From the NCBI RefSeq assembly GCF_012396235.1, contig NZ_JAAXPA010000032.1:1-64000 (forward strand): DNA of 64,000 nt, in the 5' to 3' direction. Positions 37,456-46,186 of this stretch are shown here, piece after piece (positions within the stretch are counted from its first letter, which is position 1; each line of letters opens with the position of its first letter). The DNA comes from Rhodococcus opacus (lineage in GTDB: Bacteria > Actinomycetota > Actinomycetes > Mycobacteriales > Mycobacteriaceae). The position numbers and the translations under genes are program-made. Under the pieces are notes generated by a model that did not search any database, was not told the origin of the DNA, and worked only from the letters and a program-made list of their open reading frames with translations.

Positions 37456-37852
37456 GGCTGATTCTCCCCTTCTCCTCCGGACCGAAAGCGTCCGGCAGCA
37501 GCTGTTCCAATGGGCGCACGCCGGCCCGGTGGTCGACGAGCAGTGCGGGGCCGCCGTGCTCGAAGAGAATCTGCCGGCAGCGTCCGCACGGCATGAGTAT
37601 GTCGCCACTCGCGTCACAGCAGGTGAAGGCAATTAATCGCCCGCCACCTCCGGCAAATAAGTTACCGACCAGTACACACTCGGCGCAGAGCCCCAACCCG
37701 TATGAGACATTTTCCACATTGCATCCGACGACGATTCGTCCATCGTCCACCAGCGCCGCCGCCCCCACTGCGAAGCCCGAGTAGGGCGCGTAGGCCCGGC
37801 CCATCACCTCATGCGCGTTGGCGCGCAACAGTTTCCAATCGATCTCGACCAT
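37448..37852 (-). CDS. cdd: Cytidine deaminase
   Basis: 134 residues from ATG 37852. Short homotetrameric CDA: YAPYSGFAVGAAALV, CNVENVSYGLGLCAEC (zinc Cys and catalytic Glu) and PCGRCRQIL (other zinc cysteines). Converts (deoxy)cytidine to (deoxy)uridine for the adjacent phosphorylase. First gene of the operon; the 255-bp gap to sdhC holds its promoter and that of the succinate dehydrogenase operon. Confidence 0.95.
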   Translation of the reverse strand: MVEIDWKLLRANAHEVMGRAYAPYSGFAVGAAALVDDGRIVVGCNVENVSYGLGLCAECVLVGNLFAGGGGRLIAFTCCDASGDILMPCGRCRQILFEHGGPALLVDHRAGVRPLEQLLPDAFGPEEKGRISHA

Positions 37853-37916
37853 AGTTTCCCATCCAATCACGTGGGCTGAATGGATGCAGAGATTCGCCCG
37901 GGACGGCCCAATTCAC

Positions 37917-37935
37917 ATTGGAGAGGCAAACCTAA
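37917..37935. promoter_or_regulatory. Possible IdeR/DtxR iron box upstream of sdhC
   Basis: ATTGGAGAGGCAAACCTAA agrees with the 19-bp IdeR/DtxR consensus TTAGGTTAGGCTAACCTAA at 14 positions, with the right half nearly perfect. It lies 173 bp upstream of the sdhC start and 64 bp upstream of cdd, within the divergent intergenic region. Confidence 0.35.
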
Positions 37936-38107
37936 CTTCATTTGCGGGGGGCGTACGAACCCCGACTCGAATTAGTTCCCCCGTTTCCGTTGGGTTTAGA
38001 GTTCAGAGAAGTCGGTTCAGGATCACGTCGGGTCCCTAGTTGTGGTATATCCGCAACGCTGCGCAGACTCGACACGTCCACCAATGACGTTGGAGGCACA
38101 GCACTCG

Positions 38108-38512
38108 ATGAGTACTACGACTGAAGCCGCTCCGGCCAAGGAGCGCACACGGTCGCTTTACCGGGGCGACCCCGGAATGTGGTCCTGGGTTTTGCACCGG
38201 ATCACAGGCGTAATGACGTTCTTCTTCCTATTCGTGCACGTGCTGGATACCGCGCTCGTGCGCGTGAATCCCGACACGTACGACAGTGTCATCGAGACCT
38301 ACAAGAACCCGATCGTCGGGCTCATGGAGCTCGCGCTCGTCGCCGCGGTGCTGTACCACGCACTGAACGGTGTCCGGGTGATGCTGGTGGATTTCTGGTC
38401 CAAGGGACCGCAGTACCAGCGCCTGATGCTCTGGGTAATCCTCGCGATCTGGTTCCTGGTGATGATCCCGGGCGCCGGCCGCATCTTCTACAACATGTTT
38501 GCGGGGCACTGA
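38108..38512 (+). CDS. sdhC: Succinate dehydrogenase cytochrome b-556 subunit
   Basis: 134 residues from ATG 38108 (GGAGG at 38092-38096). Three membrane helices: SWVLHRITGVMTFFFLFVHVLDTALV, LMELALVAAVLYHALNGVRVMLVDF, LMLWVILAIWFLVMIPGAG. HRITG and the YHALNG histidine are haem/quinone-site residues of SdhC. Nearly identical in layout to mycobacterial SdhC (LYRGDPGMWSWVLHRITG). Upstream starts at 38042 and 38084 would add residues without family match. First gene of sdhCDAB. Confidence 0.93.
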   Translation: MSTTTEAAPAKERTRSLYRGDPGMWSWVLHRITGVMTFFFLFVHVLDTALVRVNPDTYDSVIETYKNPIVGLMELALVAAVLYHALNGVRVMLVDFWSKGPQYQRLMLWVILAIWFLVMIPGAGRIFYNMFAGH

Positions 38513-38513
38513 C

Positions 38514-38957
38514 ATGACGACAGAAGCCAAGAGTCTCGGCAAGACCTACGACCGTCCCGCCAGCCTGGACAACCCGCGCTCTCCACGCCGGACGTCGAAG
38601 AACAACTTCGAGCTGTACGCCTGGCTGTTCATGCGGTTCTCCGGACTCGCACTGATCTTCCTCGTGCTCGGCCACCTCTTCATCATGCTGATGCTCGACG
38701 ACGGTGTGCACCGCATCAACTTCGCGTTCGTCGCAGGCCGCTGGTCCAGCCCGTTCTGGCAGTTCTGGGACCTCACCATGCTGTGGCTTGCCCAGCTGCA
38801 CGGCGGAAACGGACTCCGCACGGTCATCGCGGACTACTCCCGCAAGGACTCCACGCGCTTCTGGCTGACCACGATCCTCGTTCTCTCGATGATCCTGATC
38901 ATGGGCCTCGGCACGTACGTCATCTTCACCTTCGACCCCAATATCTCGGCGAGCTAG
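38514..38957 (+). CDS. sdhD: Succinate dehydrogenase membrane anchor subunit
   Basis: 147 residues, starting one base after the sdhC stop. Three helices (LYAWLFMRFSGLALIFLVLGHLFIMLML, WDLTMLWLAQLHGGNGLRTVIADY, FWLTTILVLSMILIMGLGTYVIF) with the FRSG-type ubiquinone/menaquinone motif RFSGLALI and haem-ligand histidines in GHLF and LHGGNGLR. Anchors the SdhAB catalytic pair to the membrane. Confidence 0.93.
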   Translation: MTTEAKSLGKTYDRPASLDNPRSPRRTSKNNFELYAWLFMRFSGLALIFLVLGHLFIMLMLDDGVHRINFAFVAGRWSSPFWQFWDLTMLWLAQLHGGNGLRTVIADYSRKDSTRFWLTTILVLSMILIMGLGTYVIFTFDPNISAS

Positions 38958-38972
38958 GGGAGCACAGACTTC

Positions 38973-40724
38973 ATGCAGGAACACCGTTATGACGTGGTCA
39001 TCGTCGGCGCCGGCGGCGCCGGCATGCGCGCAGCGATCGAGGCCGGTCCCCGCGCCCGCACCGCGGTACTGACCAAGCTCTACCCCACCCGCAGCCACAC
39101 CGGCGCGGCCCAGGGCGGCATGTGCGCCGCGCTGGCGAATGTGGAGGAAGACAACTGGGAGTGGCACACCTTCGACACGGTCAAGGGCGGCGACTACCTC
39201 GCCGACCAGGACGCCGTCGAGATCATGGCCAAGGAGGCCATCGACGCGGTGCTCGACCTCGAGAAGATGGGTCTGCCGTTCAACCGCACGCCCGAGGGCA
39301 AGATCGACCAGCGTCGTTTCGGTGGTCACACCCGCGATCACGGTAAGGCCCCCGTGCGCCGCGCATGTTATGCCGCGGACCGCACCGGTCACATGATCCT
39401 GCAGACGCTCTACCAGAACTGCGTCAAGCACGACGTCGAGTTCTTCAACGAGTTCTACGCCCTCGACATCGCGATCACCGAGACGGAGAACGGCCCGGTC
39501 GCCACCGGCGTCATCGCCTACGAGCTGGCCACCGGCGAGATCCACGTCTTCCACGCGAAGTCCATCGTGTTCGCCACCGGCGGCTCGGGACGCATGTACA
39601 AGACGACGTCCAACGCGCACACCCTCACCGGTGACGGCATGGGCATCATCTTCCGCAAGGGCCTTCCGCTGGAGGACATGGAATTCCACCAGTTCCATCC
39701 GACAGGCCTGGCCGGGCTCGGCATCCTCATCTCCGAGGCCGTGCGCGGTGAGGGCGGCATCCTCCGCAACGCCGACGGCGAACGGTTCATGGAGCGCTAC
39801 GCCCCCACCATCAAGGACCTCGCACCCCGTGACATCGTCGCGCGGTCGATGGTTCTCGAGGTCCTCGAGGGACGCGGCGCGGGACCGAACAAGGATTACG
39901 TCTACATCGACGTGACCCACATCCCTGAGGAAGTCCTCGACGAGAAGCTCCCCGACATCATGGAGTTCTCCCGCACCTACCTCGGTGTGGACCCGGTCAA
40001 GGAACCGGTGCCGGTGTACCCCACCTGCCACTACGTCATGGGCGGCATCCCCACCCGGATCAACGGTGAGGTCCTGCGCAACAACGACGAGATCGTCCAG
40101 GGCCTGTACGCCGCCGGCGAGTGCGCCTGCGTCTCCGTCCACGGCGCGAACCGTCTCGGCACCAACTCGCTGCTCGACATCAACGTCTTCGGACGCCGCG
40201 CCGGCATCGCCGCCGCCGAGCACGCCAACAACAGCGAGTTCGTCGACATGCCCGAGGCGCCCGAGAAGATGGTCGACGACTGGATGGCCACCATCCTGTC
40301 GGACCACGGTCACGAGCGTGTCGCGGACATCCGCAGCGAGCTGCAGCAGTCCATGGACAACAACGCCTCGGTGTTCCGTACCGAAGAGCGCCTCACCCAG
40401 GCCCTCGAGGACGTGCGCGCCCTCAAGGAGCGCTACAACCACATCACGGTGCAGGACAAGGGCAAGCGCTACAACAGCGACCTGCTCGAGGCCGTCGAGC
40501 TCGGTTTCCTCCTCGAAATGGCGGAGGTCACCGTCGTCGGCGCGCTGAACCGCAAGGAATCGCGCGGCGGCCACGCCCGCGAGGACTACCCGGATCGCAA
40601 CGACGCCGAGTACATGAAGCACACGATGGCATACAAGGAGGGCGACGGCCTGCTCTCCGACATCCGTCTCGACTACAAGCCGGTAGTCCAGACCCGCTAC
40701 GAGCCGATGGAGCGGAAGTACTGA
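38973..40724 (+). CDS. sdhA: Succinate dehydrogenase flavoprotein subunit
   Basis: 583 residues. FAD motif VVIVGAGGAGMRAAIEAG, covalent FAD histidine in TRSHTGAAQGGM, catalytic segments RRFGGHTRDHGKAPVRRACY and QFHPTGLAGLG, HGANRLGTNSLLD for substrate/FAD contact. Oxidises succinate to fumarate in the TCA cycle. Overlaps sdhB by one base. Confidence 0.96.
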   Translation: MQEHRYDVVIVGAGGAGMRAAIEAGPRARTAVLTKLYPTRSHTGAAQGGMCAALANVEEDNWEWHTFDTVKGGDYLADQDAVEIMAKEAIDAVLDLEKMGLPFNRTPEGKIDQRRFGGHTRDHGKAPVRRACYAADRTGHMILQTLYQNCVKHDVEFFNEFYALDIAITETENGPVATGVIAYELATGEIHVFHAKSIVFATGGSGRMYKTTSNAHTLTGDGMGIIFRKGLPLEDMEFHQFHPTGLAGLGILISEAVRGEGGILRNADGERFMERYAPTIKDLAPRDIVARSMVLEVLEGRGAGPNKDYVYIDVTHIPEEVLDEKLPDIMEFSRTYLGVDPVKEPVPVYPTCHYVMGGIPTRINGEVLRNNDEIVQGLYAAGECACVSVHGANRLGTNSLLDINVFGRRAGIAAAEHANNSEFVDMPEAPEKMVDDWMATILSDHGHERVADIRSELQQSMDNNASVFRTEERLTQALEDVRALKERYNHITVQDKGKRYNSDLLEAVELGFLLEMAEVTVVGALNRKESRGGHAREDYPDRNDAEYMKHTMAYKEGDGLLSDIRLDYKPVVQTRYEPMERKY

Positions 40725-41503
40725 TGAGCGCACCTGCAGTCGACAAGAGCGAGAACAAGTCGGATCTCCCTCCCGTGCCCGAGGGCGCCGTTATGGTCAC
40801 CCTCAAGATCGCGCGAATGAACCCGGAGTCCGGCGAGGGCCAGCACTGGGACAGCTTCCAGGTTCCGGCTCTGCCGACGGACCGCATGCTGAACCTGCTC
40901 CTGTACGTGAAGGGCTACCTCGACGGCACCCTGACGTTCCGCCGCAGCTGCGCCCACGGCGTGTGCGGTTCGGACGCGATGCGGATCAACGGCGTCAACC
41001 GTCTGGCCTGCAAGCTCCTCATGAAGGACATGCTGCCCAAGGACGGCAAGCCGGTCACGATCACCGTCGAGCCCATCAAGGGCCTGCCGGTGGAGAAGGA
41101 CCTCGTGGTCGACATGGAGCCCTTCTTCGACGCGTTCCGCGCCGTGAAGCCGTTCCTCATCACCACCGGCAACGAGCCCACCCGTGAGCGCATCCAGTCG
41201 CAGCACGACCGGGCACGTTTCGACGACACCACCAAGTGCATCCTGTGCGCCTGCTGCACCACGTCGTGCCCGGTGTACTGGAGCGACGGCAGCTACTTCG
41301 GTCCCGCCGCCATCGTCAACGCTCACCGCTTCATCTTCGACAGCCGTGACGAGGGTGCGTCGGAGCGTCTCGACATCCTCAACGACAAGGACGGTGTCTG
41401 GCGTTGCCGGACCACGTTCAACTGCACCGACGCGTGCCCCCGTGGCATCCAGGTGACGAAGGCGATCCAGGAAGTCAAGCGCGCGCTGCTCTTCGCACGC
41501 TGA
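40724..41503 (+). CDS. sdhB: Succinate dehydrogenase iron-sulfur subunit
   Basis: 259 residues from ATG 40724. [2Fe-2S] ligands in RRSCAHGVCGSDAMRING...ACKLL, then CILCACCTTSCPVYW ([4Fe-4S]) and CTDACPRGIQVTKAIQE ([3Fe-4S]/[4Fe-4S]). Carries electrons from SdhA to the membrane quinone. Last gene of the operon, followed by a strong terminator hairpin. Confidence 0.96.
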   Translation: MSAPAVDKSENKSDLPPVPEGAVMVTLKIARMNPESGEGQHWDSFQVPALPTDRMLNLLLYVKGYLDGTLTFRRSCAHGVCGSDAMRINGVNRLACKLLMKDMLPKDGKPVTITVEPIKGLPVEKDLVVDMEPFFDAFRAVKPFLITTGNEPTRERIQSQHDRARFDDTTKCILCACCTTSCPVYWSDGSYFGPAAIVNAHRFIFDSRDEGASERLDILNDKDGVWRCRTTFNCTDACPRGIQVTKAIQEVKRALLFAR

Positions 41504-41528
41504 CCCCAGGTCTGCCGAGCACGTTCCC

Positions 41529-41561
41529 GGGCGCCCCCGACCACACCGGTCGGGGGCGCCC
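41529..41561 (+). terminator. sdh operon terminator
   Basis: Perfect 14-bp stem GGGCGCCCCCGACC (41529-41542) with its complement at 41548-41561 and loop ACACC, 25 bp after the sdhB stop. No U-tract. Confidence 0.8.
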
Positions 41562-41658
41562 TGCGTCGTGTCCAACCTCACTGTCCGCGCGGTCCCACGG
41601 TGAAATCTCCGCGCTAGTGTCGAAAGCAGATGCTCCCGACGGACAGTGAGGTTCACCC

Positions 41659-42654
41659 ATGGCGCAGTCGCCCAGTCCCGCAGTGGTCACGGTCACCGGA
41701 GCGGCAGGCAGCATCGGCTACGCGGCGCTGTTCCGGATCGCCGCAGGCGAGATGCTCGGAGCCGACACCCCGATTCGGCTGCGGCTCTTGGAGATTCCGT
41801 CCGCCGTGTCCGCTGCCGAAGGTACCGCGATGGAACTCGACGACAGCGCCTTCCCCCTGCTCCGCGACATCGAGGTCCACGACGACCCGAAGCGGGGCTT
41901 CGACGGCACCGACGTGGCCCTCCTCATCGGATCACGTCCCCGGTCCAAGGGCATGGAGCGCGGCGACCTCCTGGCCGCGAACGGGCAGATCTTCACCGTG
42001 CAGGGTCGGGCCATCAACCAGGTTGCCGCGGACGGAGTCCGGGTGCTGGTCGTGGGCAACCCCGCCAACACGAACGCGCTGGTCGCCGCGAACAACGCCC
42101 CCGACGTCCCTGCGGACCGGTTCACGGCGCTGACCCGGCTCGACCACAACCGCGCGATCGCCCAGCTGGCACGGCACTCCGGCGCCGCGGTGAAGGACAT
42201 CAGCCGCGTCGCGATCTGGGGCAACCACTCGAGCACCCAGTACCCCGACATCTTCCATGCGAGGGTCGGTGACCGGTCCGGTGCCGAGTTCGCCGCCGAC
42301 CGCGAATGGCTCACCGGCGACTTCATTCCCACGGTCGCGAACCGTGGCAGCGCGATCATCGAGGCTCGCGGCGCATCCTCCGCGGCCTCCGCCGCCAACG
42401 CCGCGATCGACCACGTGCACGACTGGGTGCTCGGCACCCCCGAGGACGACTGGACGTCCGTGGCGCTGCCCTCCCCCGGCGCCTACGGCGTGCCGGAGGG
42501 TCTGGTGAGCTCGTTCCCGGTTCGCTCGGTCGGCGGGGCGTGGCAGATCGTGGACGGGCTGGAGATCGACGACTTCTCGCGGACGCGGATCGATGCGTCT
42601 GTCGCGGAACTCGAATCCGAACGCGACGCCGTCCGGGGCATGGGTTTCATCTGA
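41659..42654 (+). CDS. mdh: Malate dehydrogenase
   Basis: 331 residues. NAD motif VTVTGAAGSIGYAALFRIAAG, EIPSAVSAAEGTAMELDD, substrate loop GSRPRSKGMERGDLL, VVGNPANTNALVA, TRLDHNRA and the catalytic His in GNHSSTQYPD: the LDH-like type 2 MDH shared with mycobacteria. Completes the TCA segment succinate-fumarate-malate-oxaloacetate with the neighbouring sdh genes, although fumarase is not here. Own promoter expected after the sdh terminator; a GTGAGG-type sequence precedes the ATG. Confidence 0.94.
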   Translation: MAQSPSPAVVTVTGAAGSIGYAALFRIAAGEMLGADTPIRLRLLEIPSAVSAAEGTAMELDDSAFPLLRDIEVHDDPKRGFDGTDVALLIGSRPRSKGMERGDLLAANGQIFTVQGRAINQVAADGVRVLVVGNPANTNALVAANNAPDVPADRFTALTRLDHNRAIAQLARHSGAAVKDISRVAIWGNHSSTQYPDIFHARVGDRSGAEFAADREWLTGDFIPTVANRGSAIIEARGASSAASAANAAIDHVHDWVLGTPEDDWTSVALPSPGAYGVPEGLVSSFPVRSVGGAWQIVDGLEIDDFSRTRIDASVAELESERDAVRGMGFI

Positions 42655-42757
42655 TCCGGCGTCCGTCTTCCGGGACGGTCGCGCCGACGTCACGAAATCG
42701 TGTCGACACGCGTCCGTTTTCGGAAGTCGACCTGTCGTCGCATACGCTGCCTCTTCG

Positions 42758-44053
42758 ATGATGTGGCGTCGAGTGTGTACCGCGGTCGTGTCCGGAACCC
42801 TGCTGGCCGGACTCTCGGTGAGTGCTGCCGGGGCGATTCCGCCCGCAGTGCCCTCCTCCCCCACCTCCGCACCGTTCACCACCCCGAACACCGACAACTG
42901 CCCCAACCGGTCGGCCCCCGCGCCTGCGATCGACCTGTCCGAGGTACCCCAGCCGGGTGATCCGACACCGAGCGCCGTGTCGGTGCCCGACGAGCCTGTG
43001 GGCGGGCCGGAGCTGGCCGGATGCGGGGTGATCCTTCCCGACGACGCGCCCGCGCTGCCCGCCGACATCGCGGCGTCCGGCTGGGTGGTCGCGGACATCG
43101 ACACCGGCGACGTGCTCGCGGCGAAGGACCCGCACGGCCGCTACCGGCCGGCGAGCACCATCAAGATGCTGCTGGCTCTCGTGGCGCTCGACGAACTGGA
43201 TCTCGACAAGACCGTGACGGCCACCGCCGAGGACGCCGCGGTGGAGGGCAGCGCGGTCGGGATCGGTAAGAACGGTCAGTACACGAACCGGCAGTTGATG
43301 CAGGGCCTGGTGATGGCGTCGGGGAACGACGCGGCCCACCTCCTCGCCCGGCAACTCGGCGGCGACGCCGCCACGGTCGACAAGATGAACCACCTCGCCG
43401 ACACCCTCGGCGCGCACGACACGCGGACCGCGACGCCGTCGGGGCTCGACGGCCCCGGCATGAGCAGCTCGCCGTTCGACCTCGCGCTCATCTTCCACAC
43501 CGCGATGAAGAACCCGACGTTCGCGGAGCTGATCTCCACCGAGACGGTGCAGTTCCCGGGTTTCCCGAAGGACCCGGCGATCCCGGACGATCAGGACCGG
43601 CCCCCGTTCGCACTGGCCAACGACAATCAGCTGCTCTACAACTACGACGGCGCACTGGGCGGCAAGACCGGATTCACCGACGACGCCCGCCACACCTATG
43701 TCGGCGGCGCCGATCACGACGGTCGCCGCCTGATGGTGACGTTGATGGGCGCCGAGGCCCAGCCGATCCGGCCGTGGGAGCAGGCGGCACGACTGCTGGA
43801 TTACGGTTTCGCCCTCGACCGCGACGCCCGGGTGGGGTCACTCGAGGACCTGCATCCGGCCGACGAGGGCTCTGCCGCGGTGCTTGCCGCACCGCCGCAA
43901 CAGGATTCGGCGGCCGCGACGAGTTCCGTCGTCGCGTCGGGTTCCGACCACCCCGACAACACGCTGGCCCTGCGGGCGGGTGTGGGGATCGTCGGGGCGG
44001 CCGTCGTCCTCGTGCTGGTGCTCTGCGCACGCCGGCTGTCCCGCAGACGCTGA
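42758..44053 (+). CDS. dacB: D-alanyl-D-alanine carboxypeptidase (PBP5/6 type, S11)
   Basis: 431 residues. Signal peptide (residues 1-26, cleavage after AGA), a Pro/Ser-rich linker of about 80 residues, then the S11 domain with SxxK in RPASTIKMLLALVA, SxN in VMASGNDAAHL and KTG in GGKTGFTDDARHTYVG. C-terminal transmembrane helix AGVGIVGAAVVLVLVLCARR with a basic cytosolic end, so the enzyme is held on the outer face of the membrane and trims the pentapeptide of peptidoglycan. Corresponds to Rv3330. Start ATG 42758; the adjacent ATG 42761 is possible. No clear ribosome-binding site. Confidence 0.93.
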   Translation: MMWRRVCTAVVSGTLLAGLSVSAAGAIPPAVPSSPTSAPFTTPNTDNCPNRSAPAPAIDLSEVPQPGDPTPSAVSVPDEPVGGPELAGCGVILPDDAPALPADIAASGWVVADIDTGDVLAAKDPHGRYRPASTIKMLLALVALDELDLDKTVTATAEDAAVEGSAVGIGKNGQYTNRQLMQGLVMASGNDAAHLLARQLGGDAATVDKMNHLADTLGAHDTRTATPSGLDGPGMSSSPFDLALIFHTAMKNPTFAELISTETVQFPGFPKDPAIPDDQDRPPFALANDNQLLYNYDGALGGKTGFTDDARHTYVGGADHDGRRLMVTLMGAEAQPIRPWEQAARLLDYGFALDRDARVGSLEDLHPADEGSAAVLAAPPQQDSAAATSSVVASGSDHPDNTLALRAGVGIVGAAVVLVLVLCARRLSRRR

Positions 44054-44077
44054 GGGGCAGCGGCACCCGCCTCAGCG
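44048..44077. terminator. Bidirectional hairpin between dacB and the YihY gene
   Basis: CGCTGAGG (44048-44055) pairs with CCTCAGCG (44070-44077). The stem includes both convergent stop codons' surroundings, so it can serve both genes. Confidence 0.5.
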
Positions 44078-45103
44078 CTTGTTGCGGGTGAACAGTCCGG
44101 ACAACCCGAGCGCCGCGACGGCGCCCACACCGACCAGGGCGAGTCCCCCACGCACGCCCGGCCCCTCGTGCACCTCGATCCGGGGGTTGATGACGGCCGG
44201 ATCCGGCGGCGGCACATAGGCGAGCGCGAGGCTGGCGCGGGTGGTCGCGGCCCACGCCGTCGAGAAGAGCAGCATCCGGCACGTCAGGTAGATGAATACG
44301 AGCAGACCGATGATCGGGCCGAACGCCACACCGGCGGGACCCGCGGTCACCGCCGAGAGGTAGATGGCACCGACCTGCTTGAAGATCTCGAACACCACGG
44401 CCGCGAGCAGGGCCGCCTTGAGCGCACTGCGGAACGTGACGGGCTCTCGCGGCAGTCGGGCGATCACCCAGGCGAACACCGCCCACGTCGCGACCAGCGA
44501 TACCACCGTCGACAGTGCGCGTAACCCGGCGTCGATCCCGGTCACGTCTTCGAGGTTGAGCACCTCGACGACGGTGCGCGCCACGGGACCGCTACTCAGC
44601 GCGGAGGATCCGAGAGAGACCACCATCGCCAGACCCAGCCCGAGCAGCGCGGCCGCGTCGCCCAGCTTGGTCCGGACGAATCCCTTCGACTCGCGCTGGC
44701 TCTCCCACATCGCCGTCAGCGCGTCGCGCAGGTTCGCCATCCACCCGAGTCCCGCGTACGCGGCACCGAGCAGACCGAGAACACCCACGCTGGCACGGGA
44801 CGCGATCGCCGAATCGATGACCGTGTTGAGCGTGTCACCCAGACTTCCGGGAACGTTCTTGGTGATGCTGTCCTGCAGTTCCTGCAGCAACTCCGGCTGC
44901 CCGGCGAGGACGAAACCCGCGATGGCGAACGCGACCATCAGGATCGGAATCAGTGCGAGCACACTGAAATACGTGATCCCCGCCGCGTAATAGTCACCCT
45001 TCTGCTGCTGATACCGCTGTCCGGCCCGCATCAGATGGTCGAACCAGGGGCGCGCTGCCCGCTGCCTGTCGAGAAAACTCGGTTCGTCAGCCACAGTGCT
45101 CAT
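44072..45103 (-). CDS. YihY/BrkB family inner-membrane protein
   Basis: 343 residues. N-terminal cytosolic FLDRQRAARPWFDHLMRAGQRYQQQKGDYYAAGITYFSVLALIP entry typical of the family, six membrane helices (for example ILMVAFAIAGFVLAG, LLGLGLAMVVSLGSSAL, LVATWAVFAWVIARLP, GPIIGLLVFIYLTCRMLLFSTAW), C-terminal single helix near GLALVGVGAVAALGLSGLF. Previously mislabelled ribonuclease BN; true role unknown, perhaps transport. Overlaps trpS by 4 bp and is co-transcribed, as Rv3335c-Rv3336c. Confidence 0.9.
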   Translation of the reverse strand: MSTVADEPSFLDRQRAARPWFDHLMRAGQRYQQQKGDYYAAGITYFSVLALIPILMVAFAIAGFVLAGQPELLQELQDSITKNVPGSLGDTLNTVIDSAIASRASVGVLGLLGAAYAGLGWMANLRDALTAMWESQRESKGFVRTKLGDAAALLGLGLAMVVSLGSSALSSGPVARTVVEVLNLEDVTGIDAGLRALSTVVSLVATWAVFAWVIARLPREPVTFRSALKAALLAAVVFEIFKQVGAIYLSAVTAGPAGVAFGPIIGLLVFIYLTCRMLLFSTAWAATTRASLALAYVPPPDPAVINPRIEVHEGPGVRGGLALVGVGAVAALGLSGLFTRNKR

Positions 45104-46134
45104 CCCTTCGGTGTCAGAAACCCAACCTTCTCGTACACGGCCGCCAGAGTCTGCGACGACACCTCACGGGCGCGGTGAGCACCGGCGGCGATGATCCGAT
45201 CGAGTTCTGCCTCGTCCGAGAGGTACCCTTCCACCTTCGCTTTCAACGGTGTCACGAACTCGGCGAGGACATCTGCCGTATCGGTTTTCAGGTCGCCGTA
45301 CCCCTTGCCCTCGTACCCGGCCACCAACGTCTCGACCGGAGTCCCGGACAGCGCGGACTGGATGGTGAGCAGATTGCTCACACCGGGTTTGGCCTGCGGG
45401 TCGTAGCGGATCTCCCGCTCGTTGTCGGTGACCGCGGACTTGATCTTCTTCGCCGACACCTTGGGGTCGTCGAGGAGGTTGATCAGGCCGGCGGGGCTCG
45501 GACCGGACTTGCTCATCTTCGACGTCGGATCCTGCAGGTCGTAGATCTTGGCGGTGCCCTTGATGATCTGGGCCTCGGGAATCACGAACGCCTTCCCGAA
45601 CCGGGTGTTGAACCGCTGAGCGAGATCGCGGGCCAGTTCGAGATGCTGACGCTGGTCCTCGCCGACAGGGACCCGCTGCGGGCGGTAGAGCAGGATGTCG
45701 GCAGCCATCAGCACCGGATACGTGAACAGGCCGACGCTCGCGTTCTCACTGCCCTGTTTTGCCGACTTGTCCTTGAACTGCGTCATCCGGCTCGCTTCAC
45801 CGAAACCGGTGATGCAGTTGAGGACCCACGCCAGCTGCGCGTGCTCGGGCACCTGGCTCTGCACGAACAGCGTGGCACGGTCGGGGTCGATTCCGAGCGC
45901 CAGCAGCTGCGCCACCGCGATCTTCGTACGACGGCGCAGTTCCTTCGGGTCCTGCGCCACCGTGATCGCGTGCAGGTCCGGGATGAAGTAGAACGCGTCG
46001 AAGTCGTCCTGCAGAGGCACCCACTGTTGCAGGGCACCCAGGAAGTTGCCGAGGTGGAACGAGTCGGCGGTGGGCTGGATGCCGGAGAGCACCCGCGGTT
46101 TCACGGTGGGCTTCTGAGCTGCAGGGGTCGACAT
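45100..46134 (-). CDS. trpS: Tryptophanyl-tRNA synthetase
   Basis: 344 residues from ATG 46134 (350 from 46152). Class I synthetase: RVLSGIQPTADSFHLGNFLGAL contains the HIGH equivalent (FHLG), SKMSKSGP is the KMSKS loop; GEDQRQHLELARDLAQRFN is the dimer-interface region. Charges tRNA-Trp. First gene of the trpS-yihY pair. Confidence 0.95.
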   Translation of the reverse strand: MSTPAAQKPTVKPRVLSGIQPTADSFHLGNFLGALQQWVPLQDDFDAFYFIPDLHAITVAQDPKELRRRTKIAVAQLLALGIDPDRATLFVQSQVPEHAQLAWVLNCITGFGEASRMTQFKDKSAKQGSENASVGLFTYPVLMAADILLYRPQRVPVGEDQRQHLELARDLAQRFNTRFGKAFVIPEAQIIKGTAKIYDLQDPTSKMSKSGPSPAGLINLLDDPKVSAKKIKSAVTDNEREIRYDPQAKPGVSNLLTIQSALSGTPVETLVAGYEGKGYGDLKTDTADVLAEFVTPLKAKVEGYLSDEAELDRIIAAGAHRAREVSSQTLAAVYEKVGFLTPKG

Positions 46135-46186
46135 GAGTACTGATCTTTTCACGTGCGCCGTGACGACACGAATCAGATACCGGCCG

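Noticed and set aside
38322..40733. 803-codon open frame on the minus strand across sdhC-sdhA
   Set aside because: Antisense to well-identified SDH genes; composition (repeated Val/Asp/Leu/His with no family signature) is typical of antisense frames in high-G+C DNA.
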